From positions 1 through 39,617 of the forward strand of contig CALVHK010000001.1 of assembly GCA_944327405.1 (NCBI GenBank): DNA of 39,617 bases, in the 5' to 3' direction. Both the position numbers and the translations under genes were made by a program. The stretch is from an uncultured Bacilli bacterium. GTDB lineage: Bacteria > Bacillota_I > Bacilli_A > RF39 > UBA660. The notes below the pieces were generated by a model that searched no databases, was not told where the DNA came from, and saw only the letters and a list, made by a program, of their open reading frames with translations. Shown in pieces: positions 1 through 7,428 of this stretch (its first letter is position 1; every line of letters starts with the position of its first letter).

Positions 1-175
1 TTCTTTCATGCTTTCAACCTCGTTAATAATTTTAACATAAAATAGCTAAGAAAAAAAGAGAAAATAGCAAAGAAGCATTTAAAGAATACATAAACTGCTT
101 CTTTATATCATTCTCTTTTAGTGATAAACATTATTTTAATACTGCGCGGTCATACAAACTGCCAAATAATTCAAA
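1..175. other. Left-edge non-coding stretch with one hairpin
   Basis: No convincing gene is visible. A 9-bp inverted repeat (AAAGAAGCA at 69-77 with its complement at 96-104, 18-nt loop) lies downstream of the 176-811 gene in its direction of transcription. On the minus strand it is followed by a T-rich run, so it may be that gene's terminator. The long loop makes this weak. Confidence 0.3.
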
Positions 176-811
176 TTATGGTATGGACCTTTCACTTAAA
201 ATATAATCCTCTAAATTAGGAACAGTAGCTAAAAAATCTTTAAGCAAACTAGAGTCAAATCCTCGAGATTCTAAAACACTCACAAATGATTCTACGGATG
301 ATTGGTTATCTATTAAATACAGTTCTACTTCACCCTGTTTAGTAAGAACAAGTTCTTCATAATCTTCATAAGGAAGATCATCATTCCAAACAGATGTGAT
401 TAAACCCATGGCAAATAACTCGGATATAGCAGTTAGCTCTACCTCATTAAACATATATTTTAAATCTGCCATATTAATTAATGGTAAGTGTTTTATCTTT
501 CTTAAAACAAACATATTCATATCTAGGCTAGATAAATACTCTTTAACAATATCTCCTTGCTTTTGTTCTAAATGTTTTCTTAAAGAATAAGGGTTTTCTT
601 TAATTGGAGAAATATTGCTGTCTAATGTTAGATTGTCTTTTAAGGAAACAATATTTAAAAAATGCTGAATATATTTCGATAAATCACCAACTTCATCCAA
701 GACTACTCGATTCTTTAATCCTCCTGTTAAAAGAGTTATATCAAGGCTATCTACCCATTTAAATTTAAGGATTGCTCCTGCTAATAATTGCTCTAAAGTT
801 ATTTTTTCCAT
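176..811 (-). CDS. Unrecognised 211-residue protein
   Basis: I do not recognise this protein. It is soluble, with no signal peptide or membrane segment, and is acidic and leucine-rich. The predicted secondary structure is mostly helical. Around residues 120-165, a helix-rich stretch ending in LTKQGEVELYL resembles the wing and last helix of a winged-helix fold, but that is only an impression. The ATG at 811 has a good Shine-Dalgarno site (GAGGTG, 6-7 nt upstream). A TATACT-type -10 candidate lies at 831-836, with only a poor -35 (3 of 6) 17 bp further upstream. It lies downstream of the type III toxin gene with a 150-bp gap, so it is probably a separate transcript. Codon use and AT content look like the neighbours. 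It is a real gene by length and ribosome-binding site, but its function is unknown. Confidence 0.7.
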   Translation of the reverse strand: MEKITLEQLLAGAILKFKWVDSLDITLLTGGLKNRVVLDEVGDLSKYIQHFLNIVSLKDNLTLDSNISPIKENPYSLRKHLEQKQGDIVKEYLSSLDMNMFVLRKIKHLPLINMADLKYMFNEVELTAISELFAMGLITSVWNDDLPYEDYEELVLTKQGEVELYLIDNQSSVESFVSVLESRGFDSSLLKDFLATVPNLEDYILSERSIP

Positions 812-961
812 TTTAACACCTCATAAAATGAGTATAATACTAAACTTAGAAAAAATCTATACTCTTTACGTAAATTATACAATAAAAGAAAAAGCCATAT
901 TGAACCGAATAAAGCCTTTAATCATTCAAGAGTGACTAATATGTACTATATTTTTTTAAAT

Positions 962-1348
962 TCATTTTAGTTCTTTCAACATTTTTTCTTTATTTTTTAA
1001 ATTATCAGCAACTCTAACTGGCGATCCATTAACTGTATGTACGTGATCGATATATTTTTCTAATGTTGGAAAGGCATTTTGTAATAATATTACTGATTTT
1101 TTATTAGCAATTTCGCCTATCATTATGGATCGACAATCACCATATTTTTTAATCTTCTTATCTATTATAGGCTGATATTTCTCCACTTTACTACTTAAAG
1201 GAATAAACCATAAGATATCTTTATCTTTGATTGTAAAATAAGTAGGTCTTTTTTTACCACGTTCATGATTAGTCATAAGATTTTCGTCATTAACTACATC
1301 AAAAAATTCATCTTTTATGTGATATAAATATCCTGTTTGTACTTTCAT
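962..1348 (-). CDS. Type III toxin-antitoxin endoribonuclease toxin, ToxN/AbiQ superfamily (CptN-like)
   Basis: A 128-residue protein matching the compact ToxN/AbiQ/CptN RNase fold. Early residues carry a K-K-R-P-x-Y-F strand, then WFIPLSSK, corresponding to the family's PLSS active-site region. A later strand, VILLQNAFP, corresponds to the family's N-x-(M/F)-(I/F)-P segment. In characterised members the toxin is a sequence-specific endoribonuclease. It cuts its own repeat RNA into units, which then wrap the toxin into an inactive ring or tetramer, and release of the toxin blocks phage growth. Here a 49-nt tandem repeat with its own promoter and terminator lies directly upstream, the diagnostic layout. 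The ATG at 1348 has a very strong Shine-Dalgarno site (AAGGGGGG, 1356-1363, 7-nt spacing). Assignment to the CptIN rather than the ToxIN or TenpIN subfamily is my judgement from sequence feel and is less certain than the superfamily call. Confidence 0.8.
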   Translation of the reverse strand: MKVQTGYLYHIKDEFFDVVNDENLMTNHERGKKRPTYFTIKDKDILWFIPLSSKVEKYQPIIDKKIKKYGDCRSIMIGEIANKKSVILLQNAFPTLEKYIDHVHTVNGSPVRVADNLKNKEKMLKELK

Positions 1349-1386
1349 ATTGTTGCCCCCCTTCTAAAAAATATTATACCATAAAC
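1349..1386 (-). promoter_or_regulatory. Toxin leader: strong SD and possible secondary promoter
   Basis: Between the antitoxin terminator and the toxin ATG lie an 8-base G-rich Shine-Dalgarno site (1356-1363) and a perfect extended -10 (TGG followed by TATAAT, -10 at 1373-1378). No good -35 is seen 16-18 bp upstream. The toxin may therefore be made both by read-through of the terminator and from a weak promoter of its own. Confidence 0.45.
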
Positions 1387-1420
1387 CAAAAGAAAACTCT
1401 ATTCAAAAGAATAAAGTTTT
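1387..1420 (-). terminator. Terminator between antitoxin RNA and toxin
   Basis: A 12-bp hairpin with one G-U wobble (arms 1409-1420 and 1393-1404) and a UUUU loop, followed on the minus strand by a short T-rich tail. It sits between the repeat array and the toxin, as in known type III systems, where it sets the antitoxin-to-toxin ratio. Confidence 0.75.
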
Positions 1421-1529
1421 CAAACATTTTCCTTCGGAATAATTTATTACTCGCGCCATCCGTAAGCGAGAAACATTGTCGACCGGAATCATTTATTACT
1501 CGCACCATCCGTAAGCGAGAAACATTTTC
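1421..1529. repeat. 49-bp tandem direct repeat, two full copies plus a partial
   Basis: Copy 1 is 1435-1480 and copy 2 is 1484-1529, offset by 49 bp with 43 of 46 positions identical. A partial third junction sequence (AAACATT) lies at 1422-1428. The substitutions avoid the CTCGC/GCGAG arms. The copies are the units of the antitoxin RNA and not a CRISPR array: there are no spacers and no cas genes. Confidence 0.9.
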
Positions 1530-1558
1530 AAGTTATTGCACTTCATCAATGCAATATA

Positions 1559-1587
1559 AATATACTATATTTTTATCCAAATGTCAA
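1559..1587 (-). promoter_or_regulatory. Promoter of the type III antitoxin RNA
   Basis: On the minus strand a perfect TTGACA (1582-1587) is followed after exactly 17 bp by TATATT (1559-1564). This is the strongest kind of sigma-A signal in the gap and sits directly upstream of the repeats. A 7-bp inverted repeat at 1591-1597/1604-1610 abuts the -35 and could be an operator. Confidence 0.8.
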
Positions 1588-1650
1588 TTAGTATATTCAT
1601 TTTAATATACGCAATAATCTTGAATTAAATACAACTTTTACATCACTTTT

Positions 1651-4278
1651 TTATTTTCCAGATTTAATTTTTGCTTGAGCTGCCGCAAGTCTAGCAATTG
1701 GAACACGGAATGGACTGCACGATACATAATCAAGGCCTACGCTTTCACAGAATTCAATACTAGCAGGATCACCACCATGTTCTCCACATACACCTAAGTG
1801 AATATCCGGTCTAGTTTTTCTTCCTTTTTCTACAGCAATCTTAATAAGTTCGCCTACACCTTCAGTATCTAACTTAGCAAATGGATCAGACTCAAAGATT
1901 TGATTTTTATAGTAATCATTTAAGAATTTACCAGCATCATCTCTTGAGAATCCATAGGTCATTTGAGTTAAGTCGTTGGTTCCAAATGAGAAGAATTCAG
2001 CATATTCAGCAATTTTATCAGCAGTTAAGGCTGCTCTAGGTATTTCGATCATGGTTCCTACATGGTAAATTAAATCGACACCTGCTTCTTTGATTAACTT
2101 GTCTGCTTCTTCGCAAACAATATCACGCACAAATTTAAGTTCTTTAACATCTCCAACTAGTGGAATCATAATCTCTGGAGTGACTTGAATACCTTCCTTA
2201 CCTACATTAATGGCTGCTTCAATAACTGCTCTTGTTTGCATTCTGGCAATCTCTGGATAAGTAACAGCAAGACGGCAACCTCTGTGTCCCATCATTGGGT
2301 TAAATTCTTTTAAGGATTCAACACGTTTCTTTAGTACTTCAAAACTCATGCCTAAGCTTTCAGCTAAAGGTTTAATTTCTTCATCCGTATGTGGTAAAAA
2401 TTCATGAAGTGGTGGGTCTAAGAAACGAATGGTAACACTATATGGTGCCATGGCTTTAAATAATTCTTCAAAGTCACCTCTTTGATAAGGTAAAATATCT
2501 TCTAAGGCTGCCTCTCTTTGCTCAAGTGTTTCTGCCGTAATCATCTTTCTAAAATTAAATATTCTATCACTTTCAAAGAACATATGCTCTGTACGGCAAA
2601 GGCCAATTCCTTCAGCCCCAAACTTACGAGCTTGAATGGCATCTCTTGGAGTATCGGCATTGGTACGAACACGCATTCTTCTAGCCTCATCAGCCCAATT
2701 CATAAATGTTTCGAAATCACCACTAATACTTGGTTCTTCCGTTTTAATTAAGCCATCGTAAACTCTTCCAGTAGAACCGTCTAAACTTATTTCGTCTCCT
2801 TCATGATAAACATGACCCTCTTTTGTCGTAAGGGTTTTAGCCTCTTCATCAATAGAAAGTTCGCCACAACCAGATACACAACAACGTCCCATACCACGAG
2901 CAACAACAGCAGCATGGCTAGTCATTCCACCACGAATAGTTAAAATTCCTTCAGCATGATTCATACCTTCAATATCTTCTGGAGAAGTTTCTAGTCTTAC
3001 TAAAATTGTTTTTTCACCCATATTAGAATGTTCGGTTACATCTTCAGCAGTAAAATAGATTTTACCAGCTCCTGCTCCAGGTGATGCAGCAAGTCCACTG
3101 GCTATCACTTTACCATTTTTTAACGCATCAGCGTTGAATGTTGGATGCAGTAAGCTATCAAGTTGTTTAGGTTCAACTTTAAGTAATGCTTCTTCTTTGG
3201 TAATTAAGCCTTCTGATACTAAATCTACAGCAATTTTTAAGGCAGCTGTAGCAGTTCTCTTACCATTTCTTGTTTGAAGCATGAAAAGTTTGCCATTTTC
3301 AATCGTAAATTCCATATCTTGCATGTCTTTGTAATGATTTTCTAGAGTTTTAGCGATTCTTGCAAACTCCTTATATACTTCTGGCATCGTGTCTTCAAGC
3401 TTACTAATTGGCTCTGGTGTACGAATACCGGCTACAACATCTTCCCCTTGCGCATTAATTAAATACTCACCATAAAGTTTAGCCTCACCTGTTGCTGGAT
3501 TTCTTGTAAATGCAACACCGGTACCGGAAGTTTCTCCGCGGTTTCCGTAAACCATTTCTTGAACGTTTACAGCAGTTCCCCAACTGGATGGAATATCATT
3601 CATTCTTCTATAATAAATTGCCCGTTCATTATTCCAACTTCTAAATACAGCGGTTACTGCTTCAATTAGTTGTACTTTAGGGTCTTGAGGAAAATCTTCC
3701 CCTGCTATATCCTTGTAGATATTTTTAAATTCATTGGTTACCTCAACCATATCTTCATCCGTTAGATCCGTATCAAATTTAGCGCCTTTAGCTTCCTTTA
3801 TCTCATCTAAGCGTCTTTCAAAACTTGATTTTGGATAACCTTTTACTACATCTGCAAACATTTGAATAAATCTACGATAAGAATCGTATACAAATCTTTT
3901 GTTACCAGTTGTGTTGGCAAAGCCTTCTGCTACTTCATCATTCAAACCTAAGTTTAGGACTGTATCCATCATACCTGGCATACTTGCACGAGCTCCACTA
4001 CGAACACTTACTAGTAATGGATTTTCCCTGTCTCCTAATGTTTTTCCCGTAATTTGTTCTAGTTCAGCTAATTTAGCATAAATTTCTTCCTTAATGCCTT
4101 CGTCTATAACTTCCTTATCCTCATAATACTTATTACAAGCTTCGGTTGTAACAGTAAAACCTCTTGGAACAGGTAGTCCAATGGAAGTCATTTCTGCTAA
4201 ATTGGCTCCTTTACCACCTAGTAATTCTTTCATGTCTTTATTACCTTCTGAAAAAAGGTAAACGTATTTTTTTTCCAT
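1651..4278 (-). CDS. ppdK: Pyruvate, phosphate dikinase
   Basis: Interconverts pyruvate, ATP and phosphate with PEP, AMP and pyrophosphate. In fermentative anaerobes it commonly serves glycolysis, making ATP with pyrophosphate, or PEP supply. The 875 residues are the family's full length. The N-terminal nucleotide-binding domain begins with GGKGANLAEM. The swivelling phosphohistidine domain carries GGMTSHAAVVARGMG, with the phosphorylated His at about 455. The C-terminal PEP/pyruvate barrel ends with CGEHGGDP, with the catalytic Cys at about 831. The ATG at 4278 has an AAGGAGG ribosome-binding site. It is monocistronic: it has its own promoter, and nrnA upstream ends in a terminator. No convincing terminator follows it, so some read-through into the type III antitoxin is possible. 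No PPDK regulatory protein is in the window. Confidence 0.97.
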   Translation of the reverse strand: MEKKYVYLFSEGNKDMKELLGGKGANLAEMTSIGLPVPRGFTVTTEACNKYYEDKEVIDEGIKEEIYAKLAELEQITGKTLGDRENPLLVSVRSGARASMPGMMDTVLNLGLNDEVAEGFANTTGNKRFVYDSYRRFIQMFADVVKGYPKSSFERRLDEIKEAKGAKFDTDLTDEDMVEVTNEFKNIYKDIAGEDFPQDPKVQLIEAVTAVFRSWNNERAIYYRRMNDIPSSWGTAVNVQEMVYGNRGETSGTGVAFTRNPATGEAKLYGEYLINAQGEDVVAGIRTPEPISKLEDTMPEVYKEFARIAKTLENHYKDMQDMEFTIENGKLFMLQTRNGKRTATAALKIAVDLVSEGLITKEEALLKVEPKQLDSLLHPTFNADALKNGKVIASGLAASPGAGAGKIYFTAEDVTEHSNMGEKTILVRLETSPEDIEGMNHAEGILTIRGGMTSHAAVVARGMGRCCVSGCGELSIDEEAKTLTTKEGHVYHEGDEISLDGSTGRVYDGLIKTEEPSISGDFETFMNWADEARRMRVRTNADTPRDAIQARKFGAEGIGLCRTEHMFFESDRIFNFRKMITAETLEQREAALEDILPYQRGDFEELFKAMAPYSVTIRFLDPPLHEFLPHTDEEIKPLAESLGMSFEVLKKRVESLKEFNPMMGHRGCRLAVTYPEIARMQTRAVIEAAINVGKEGIQVTPEIMIPLVGDVKELKFVRDIVCEEADKLIKEAGVDLIYHVGTMIEIPRAALTADKIAEYAEFFSFGTNDLTQMTYGFSRDDAGKFLNDYYKNQIFESDPFAKLDTEGVGELIKIAVEKGRKTRPDIHLGVCGEHGGDPASIEFCESVGLDYVSCSPFRVPIARLAAAQAKIKSGK

Positions 4279-4308
4279 ATTGCCTCCTTAATTTTATGGT
4301 ACGAAAAT

Positions 4309-4337
4309 ATTATAGCACGCATCAAGTAGTAGTACAA
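4309..4337 (-). promoter_or_regulatory. ppdK promoter
   Basis: A perfect TATAAT (4309-4314) is preceded by TGC, making an extended -10. A weak -35, TTGTAC, lies 17 bp upstream. The start codon is about 30 bp downstream of the -10. Confidence 0.6.
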
Positions 4338-4389
4338 TAAAGAGGCAAAAGTTTGACAAAAAATATACAATTTTTTGTCTACTTTCTTA

Positions 4390-4417
4390 TAAAAAAAACT
4401 CATTATCATAATGAGTT
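4390..4417 (-). terminator. nrnA terminator overlapping the stop codon
   Basis: A perfect 9-bp stem (4409-4417 with 4397-4405) and a 3-nt loop are followed on the minus strand by a T run. The nrnA stop codon (4416-4418) is inside the first arm. Confidence 0.85.
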
Positions 4418-5399
4418 AAATGTTGCTAATACTTGCTCGTTTATACTCTTCACATAAATTGTCTAAGTCTTTTAAAAAAGCATCAATTTCGCTTTCTTTA
4501 GTAATACGAGCACCACTAGCATATTTATGGCCTCCTCCATTGTAGAGACTTGCTACTTTATTAATGATTGGCCCATGGGAACGAATACTTACTTTATAGA
4601 CATTATTTTTTACGTCTTCCGTAATAAAGGTCCAGACTATTACTTCCCGAATAAAATTAAAATTATTAATAAGATTGGCTGGTGTTGCTAAATCTACATG
4701 ATATTCTTTAATGATCTCGCTTGGAATGATAATATAACCTAGGCCATGTTCCGTAACTGTCATATTCATGGCAATATAGCCTTGAAATCTTGCTTCATCT
4801 AGGCTACGTTCATACAAATAGTTGTATAAAGCTGGAAAATCTATTTTACTTGCTTTGATTAAATCGTGAACAATTTGAAATGTTTTGTTTGTCGTATAAG
4901 GTAGCAAGAAACGATCACTATCAGAGACAATTCCTAGATAAAGATTACCAGCGATTTTGGTATCTAATTTTAATGGTGTTTTAAGTATTAATTCACTAAT
5001 CATTTGACAGGTAGAGCAGCTTGTCTCATCCGTCCAATCTACTGGCCCTTTAATATCTTCGGCAGGATGATGGTCTATTTTCATTATTTCTTTATAGTTT
5101 AGTCCATCAATTCCATCTACTCGAGATAAATTCGGAACATCTAAAACAATTAATAAACATCCCGTTAAAGTTTCATTATCTACTTTATCTAAAATACCAT
5201 AATATTTAAATTTAGATACGCCAAGACCTACCGCATATACTTCTTTTTCAGGAAATGTAAGCCTGATAGAATCCCTTAAGGCTGTAGTTGAGGCAATGGC
5301 ATCAGGATCGGGCCCTACATGTCTTGCTATTACAATTTTTTGATATTCTTTTATCTTTTTATATACTTTTTTGATAATACTATTATTAATGGGAACCAC
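4416..5399 (-). CDS. nrnA: Bifunctional oligoribonuclease / pAp phosphatase (DHH-DHHA1)
   Basis: Degrades nanoRNAs of 2-5 nt and dephosphorylates 3'-phosphoadenosine 5'-phosphate, finishing RNA turnover. The DHH domain shows RHVGPDPDAIAS near residue 26, LDVP and then IDHHP, giving the Mn-binding Asp and His set. The C-terminal DHHA1 substrate-binding domain shows SIRS and GGGHKYASGA. Length of 327 is normal. It starts 5 bp after ackA stops, so the two are co-transcribed. The annotated GTG at 5399 sits almost on top of the AAGGGG Shine-Dalgarno site. An ATT at 5390 lies 8 nt from that site and would be better placed, so the start is uncertain by three codons. Confidence 0.92.
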   Translation of the reverse strand: MVPINNSIIKKVYKKIKEYQKIVIARHVGPDPDAIASTTALRDSIRLTFPEKEVYAVGLGVSKFKYYGILDKVDNETLTGCLLIVLDVPNLSRVDGIDGLNYKEIMKIDHHPAEDIKGPVDWTDETSCSTCQMISELILKTPLKLDTKIAGNLYLGIVSDSDRFLLPYTTNKTFQIVHDLIKASKIDFPALYNYLYERSLDEARFQGYIAMNMTVTEHGLGYIIIPSEIIKEYHVDLATPANLINNFNFIREVIVWTFITEDVKNNVYKVSIRSHGPIINKVASLYNGGGHKYASGARITKESEIDAFLKDLDNLCEEYKRASISNI

Positions 5400-5404
5400 C
5401 CCTT

Positions 5405-6601
5405 CTATTTAATTAAATCATACGTATCAAGTGCAATCATTAATTCTTCATTCGTCGGAATAACATAAACTGCTACATTGGAATCTTCACTAGAAATAAG
5501 CCCTTCTGATTCATCTAGGTAGCCTGCTATCTTGTTGTTCTTTTCTGAATCAATTTTGATACCTAAGCAGCTAAGTTTCTCTATAATTGCTTCTCTAAAT
5601 TCTCTGGCATTTTCACCAAGACCGGCAGTAAAGACTAAAGCATCCACCTTACCCTCTAGTAAAACATAATATTTAGCAATATATTCAACAATACGATTGA
5701 TATACATATTATTAGCTAGAATAGCATCGTGCTCGCCTTTTTTCATCGCTGACTCTATATCTCTGTGATCGCTATATTTCCCACTAAGACCAAGTAAACC
5801 ACTTTTTTTGTTTAAAATAGTATCAACCTCATTTAATGTAGCACCAGTTTGTTCCATATAATAAGGAATTACAGAATAGTCAATATCACCAGAACGTGTT
5901 CCCATGATTAAACCGGCATTGGGAGTAAAGCCCATAGTAGTATCAAAGCTTTTAGAATCTTTAATTGCACAAATAGATGCTCCACTACCAATGTGACAAC
6001 TAATTAAGTTTACACTTTCTTTGCCTAAACGTTCTTTCATCACTCTGGTAATATATTTATGGCTAGTTCCATGAAAACCATATTTACGAATTTTGTAATC
6101 TTTATACCAAGATAATGGTACTGAATACAAATATTGTTCTTCATTCATCGTTTGATGGAAAGCTGTATCAAAAACTCCTACCATTGGAGTATTTGGTAAT
6201 GCTTCCCTAAATGCTTTTACTCCTAAAATATTTGCTGGGTTATGAAGAGGCGCTAAGTTTGATAATTCACTTACTGTGTTAATGACATCATCATCAATTA
6301 AAACACTTGATGCATATTTGTCCCCTCCATGAACTAAACGATGACCGATACCGTCAATTTCATCTAATGATGTGATAATGTTGTTATCAAATAATTCTTT
6401 AATTAATAATTCAATAGCAACTTTGTGGTCTTTCATGACTGCTTCTTTTTTTGTTTTTTCGCCATTTATTTTGATACTATAGATTCCATCATCTAAACCT
6501 ATTTTCTCAAAATTACCACTAATTAATTCTACTTGTTCTGGTAATTCAATCATATTAAACTTCAAAGACGAACTACCAGCATTTACTGTTAATATTTTCA
6601 T
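5405..6601 (-). CDS. ackA: Acetate kinase
   Basis: Makes ATP and acetate from acetyl phosphate, the last step of mixed-acid/acetate fermentation. Motifs are NAGSSSLKF at the N terminus, GHRLVHGG, VFDTAFHQTM (catalytic Asp), GFHGTSH, LISCHIGSG, the nucleotide-binding GTRSGD segment, and FTAGLGEN near the C terminus. I place the start at ATG 6601 (398 residues) because AGGAGAG lies 5 nt upstream and homologues begin at this methionine. An in-frame start 15 bp upstream lacks a ribosome-binding site. No phosphotransacetylase (pta) gene is in the window. A TATAAT at 6622-6627 is the likely -10, with no good -35. It forms an operon with nrnA. Confidence 0.97.
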   Translation of the reverse strand: MKILTVNAGSSSLKFNMIELPEQVELISGNFEKIGLDDGIYSIKINGEKTKKEAVMKDHKVAIELLIKELFDNNIITSLDEIDGIGHRLVHGGDKYASSVLIDDDVINTVSELSNLAPLHNPANILGVKAFREALPNTPMVGVFDTAFHQTMNEEQYLYSVPLSWYKDYKIRKYGFHGTSHKYITRVMKERLGKESVNLISCHIGSGASICAIKDSKSFDTTMGFTPNAGLIMGTRSGDIDYSVIPYYMEQTGATLNEVDTILNKKSGLLGLSGKYSDHRDIESAMKKGEHDAILANNMYINRIVEYIAKYYVLLEGKVDALVFTAGLGENAREFREAIIEKLSCLGIKIDSEKNNKIAGYLDESEGLISSEDSNVAVYVIPTNEELMIALDTYDLIK

Positions 6602-6630
6602 AATATCTCTCCTCAAATACCATTATACAC

Positions 6631-6660
6631 AAAAAAAGAGAATATTTCTATCCTTTTTCT
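6631..6660 (-). terminator. Terminator after the InlB-repeat protein
   Basis: An imperfect A-rich/T-rich hairpin (GGATA paired with TATTC around a GAAA loop) is followed by seven T on the minus strand. It lies immediately after the stop codon at 6660-6662. Confidence 0.5.
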
Positions 6661-7382
6661 TAACTTTTCTTCCATTTGGCAACCAAAGTTATGTCCTCAT
6701 TAACTGGCTCTAAAAAGTTAAATTCTGTATCATTTAGGTACCAGCCAATAAATTCAAAGCCTTCTTTTGTAGGGGCCTTTGGCATTTTTGCGAGTTTTCC
6801 TTTTTCAATTGTCTCAGCATCAACACTAGATCCACCACTTGAATCAAAAGTAATTGTAACTTTTGTTTTTTCACTACTTTCTTCTACTTTTTTATATTTG
6901 GCTACTAAAACCATGTTTTTATCAATGAGTGTTTCGCTATCAAATTCTTTATTATGATAATACCAGCTGATAAATTCGAAACCTTCTTTTGTTGGTGTAG
7001 GAAGAGTTGGTAAAGTATGATTTTCTTCCACTTCCACGCTTTCTAAGTTTGTTCCACCAAGTGTTTCAAAAGAAATAAGAAATGTTTTGGCGCTAAGACT
7101 CTCCCAATGGGCTGTTAGAGTAATATTTTCTTCAATCGTACTATCAAAATCAAACTTTTCGCCATCAAGATACCATCCGGCAAATTCAAAGCCACTCTTT
7201 ACCGGTTCTTCAGGACTCTCTACTTTCTTTTTTAGTCCTGTTTTCATTGGAGCAACGATACTACCTCCATTAGAATTAAATGTTACTTGATAGCCGTCTT
7301 TCATTAAATAAAAATAAAGACAACCGGATACTACAACAATTAATAAAATAATCATAACACTATATTTAATAACTTTACTCAT
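6660..7382 (-). CDS. Membrane-anchored protein with three InlB B-repeats
   Basis: A short N-terminal cytoplasmic tail and one hydrophobic segment (about residues 8-27) anchor an extracellular part. That part consists only of three InlB B-repeat / Listeria-Bacteroides repeats (Flg_new type), at roughly 33-95, 100-167 and 174-238. Each ends with the typical E-G-F-E-F-x-G-W-Y and a strand finishing in A-x-W or A-x-Y. The repeats are beta-grasp-like modules common on Gram-positive surfaces, but their ligands are mostly unknown. A Cys at residue 21 follows VVSG, which could be read as a lipobox. Signal-anchor retention seems as likely as lipidation. It sits alone between ftsW and ackA, with an AAAGGTG ribosome-binding site 8 nt upstream of ATG 7382. 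Confidence 0.8.
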   Translation of the reverse strand: MSKVIKYSVMIILLIVVVSGCLYFYLMKDGYQVTFNSNGGSIVAPMKTGLKKKVESPEEPVKSGFEFAGWYLDGEKFDFDSTIEENITLTAHWESLSAKTFLISFETLGGTNLESVEVEENHTLPTLPTPTKEGFEFISWYYHNKEFDSETLIDKNMVLVAKYKKVEESSEKTKVTITFDSSGGSSVDAETIEKGKLAKMPKAPTKEGFEFIGWYLNDTEFNFLEPVNEDITLVAKWKKS

Positions 7383-7428
7383 CTAGAATACACCTTTTAT
7401 TATTATAGATTATTCTTGATAATTCATA

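Larger units (their letters stand above)
1387..1552 (-). ncRNA. Type III antitoxin RNA (ToxI/CptI-like) with two 49-nt repeats
   Basis: The predicted transcript starts near 1552, after the TTGACA/TATATT promoter, and ends in the hairpin at 1387-1420. It contains two full 46-49-nt units. In each unit, on the minus strand, CTCGC pairs with GCGAG across an 11-nt loop (stem 1). CGGA in that loop can pair with TCCG downstream (stem 2), giving an H-type pseudoknot, the fold used by ToxI and CptI. The sequence (A/C)AATGTTT recurs three times, bracketing both units, and is a candidate toxin cleavage/junction site. Three substitutions between the copies leave both stems intact. Confidence 0.75.

Noticed and set aside
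1421..1529. CRISPR array from repeated units
   Set aside because: Only two adjacent copies with 3-bp gaps, no spacers and no cas genes. The repeat/terminator/toxin layout explains them better.
1591..1610. Terminator for ppdK
   Set aside because: The 7-bp inverted repeat has no T tract on the minus strand and sits against the antitoxin -35, so an operator or chance is as likely.
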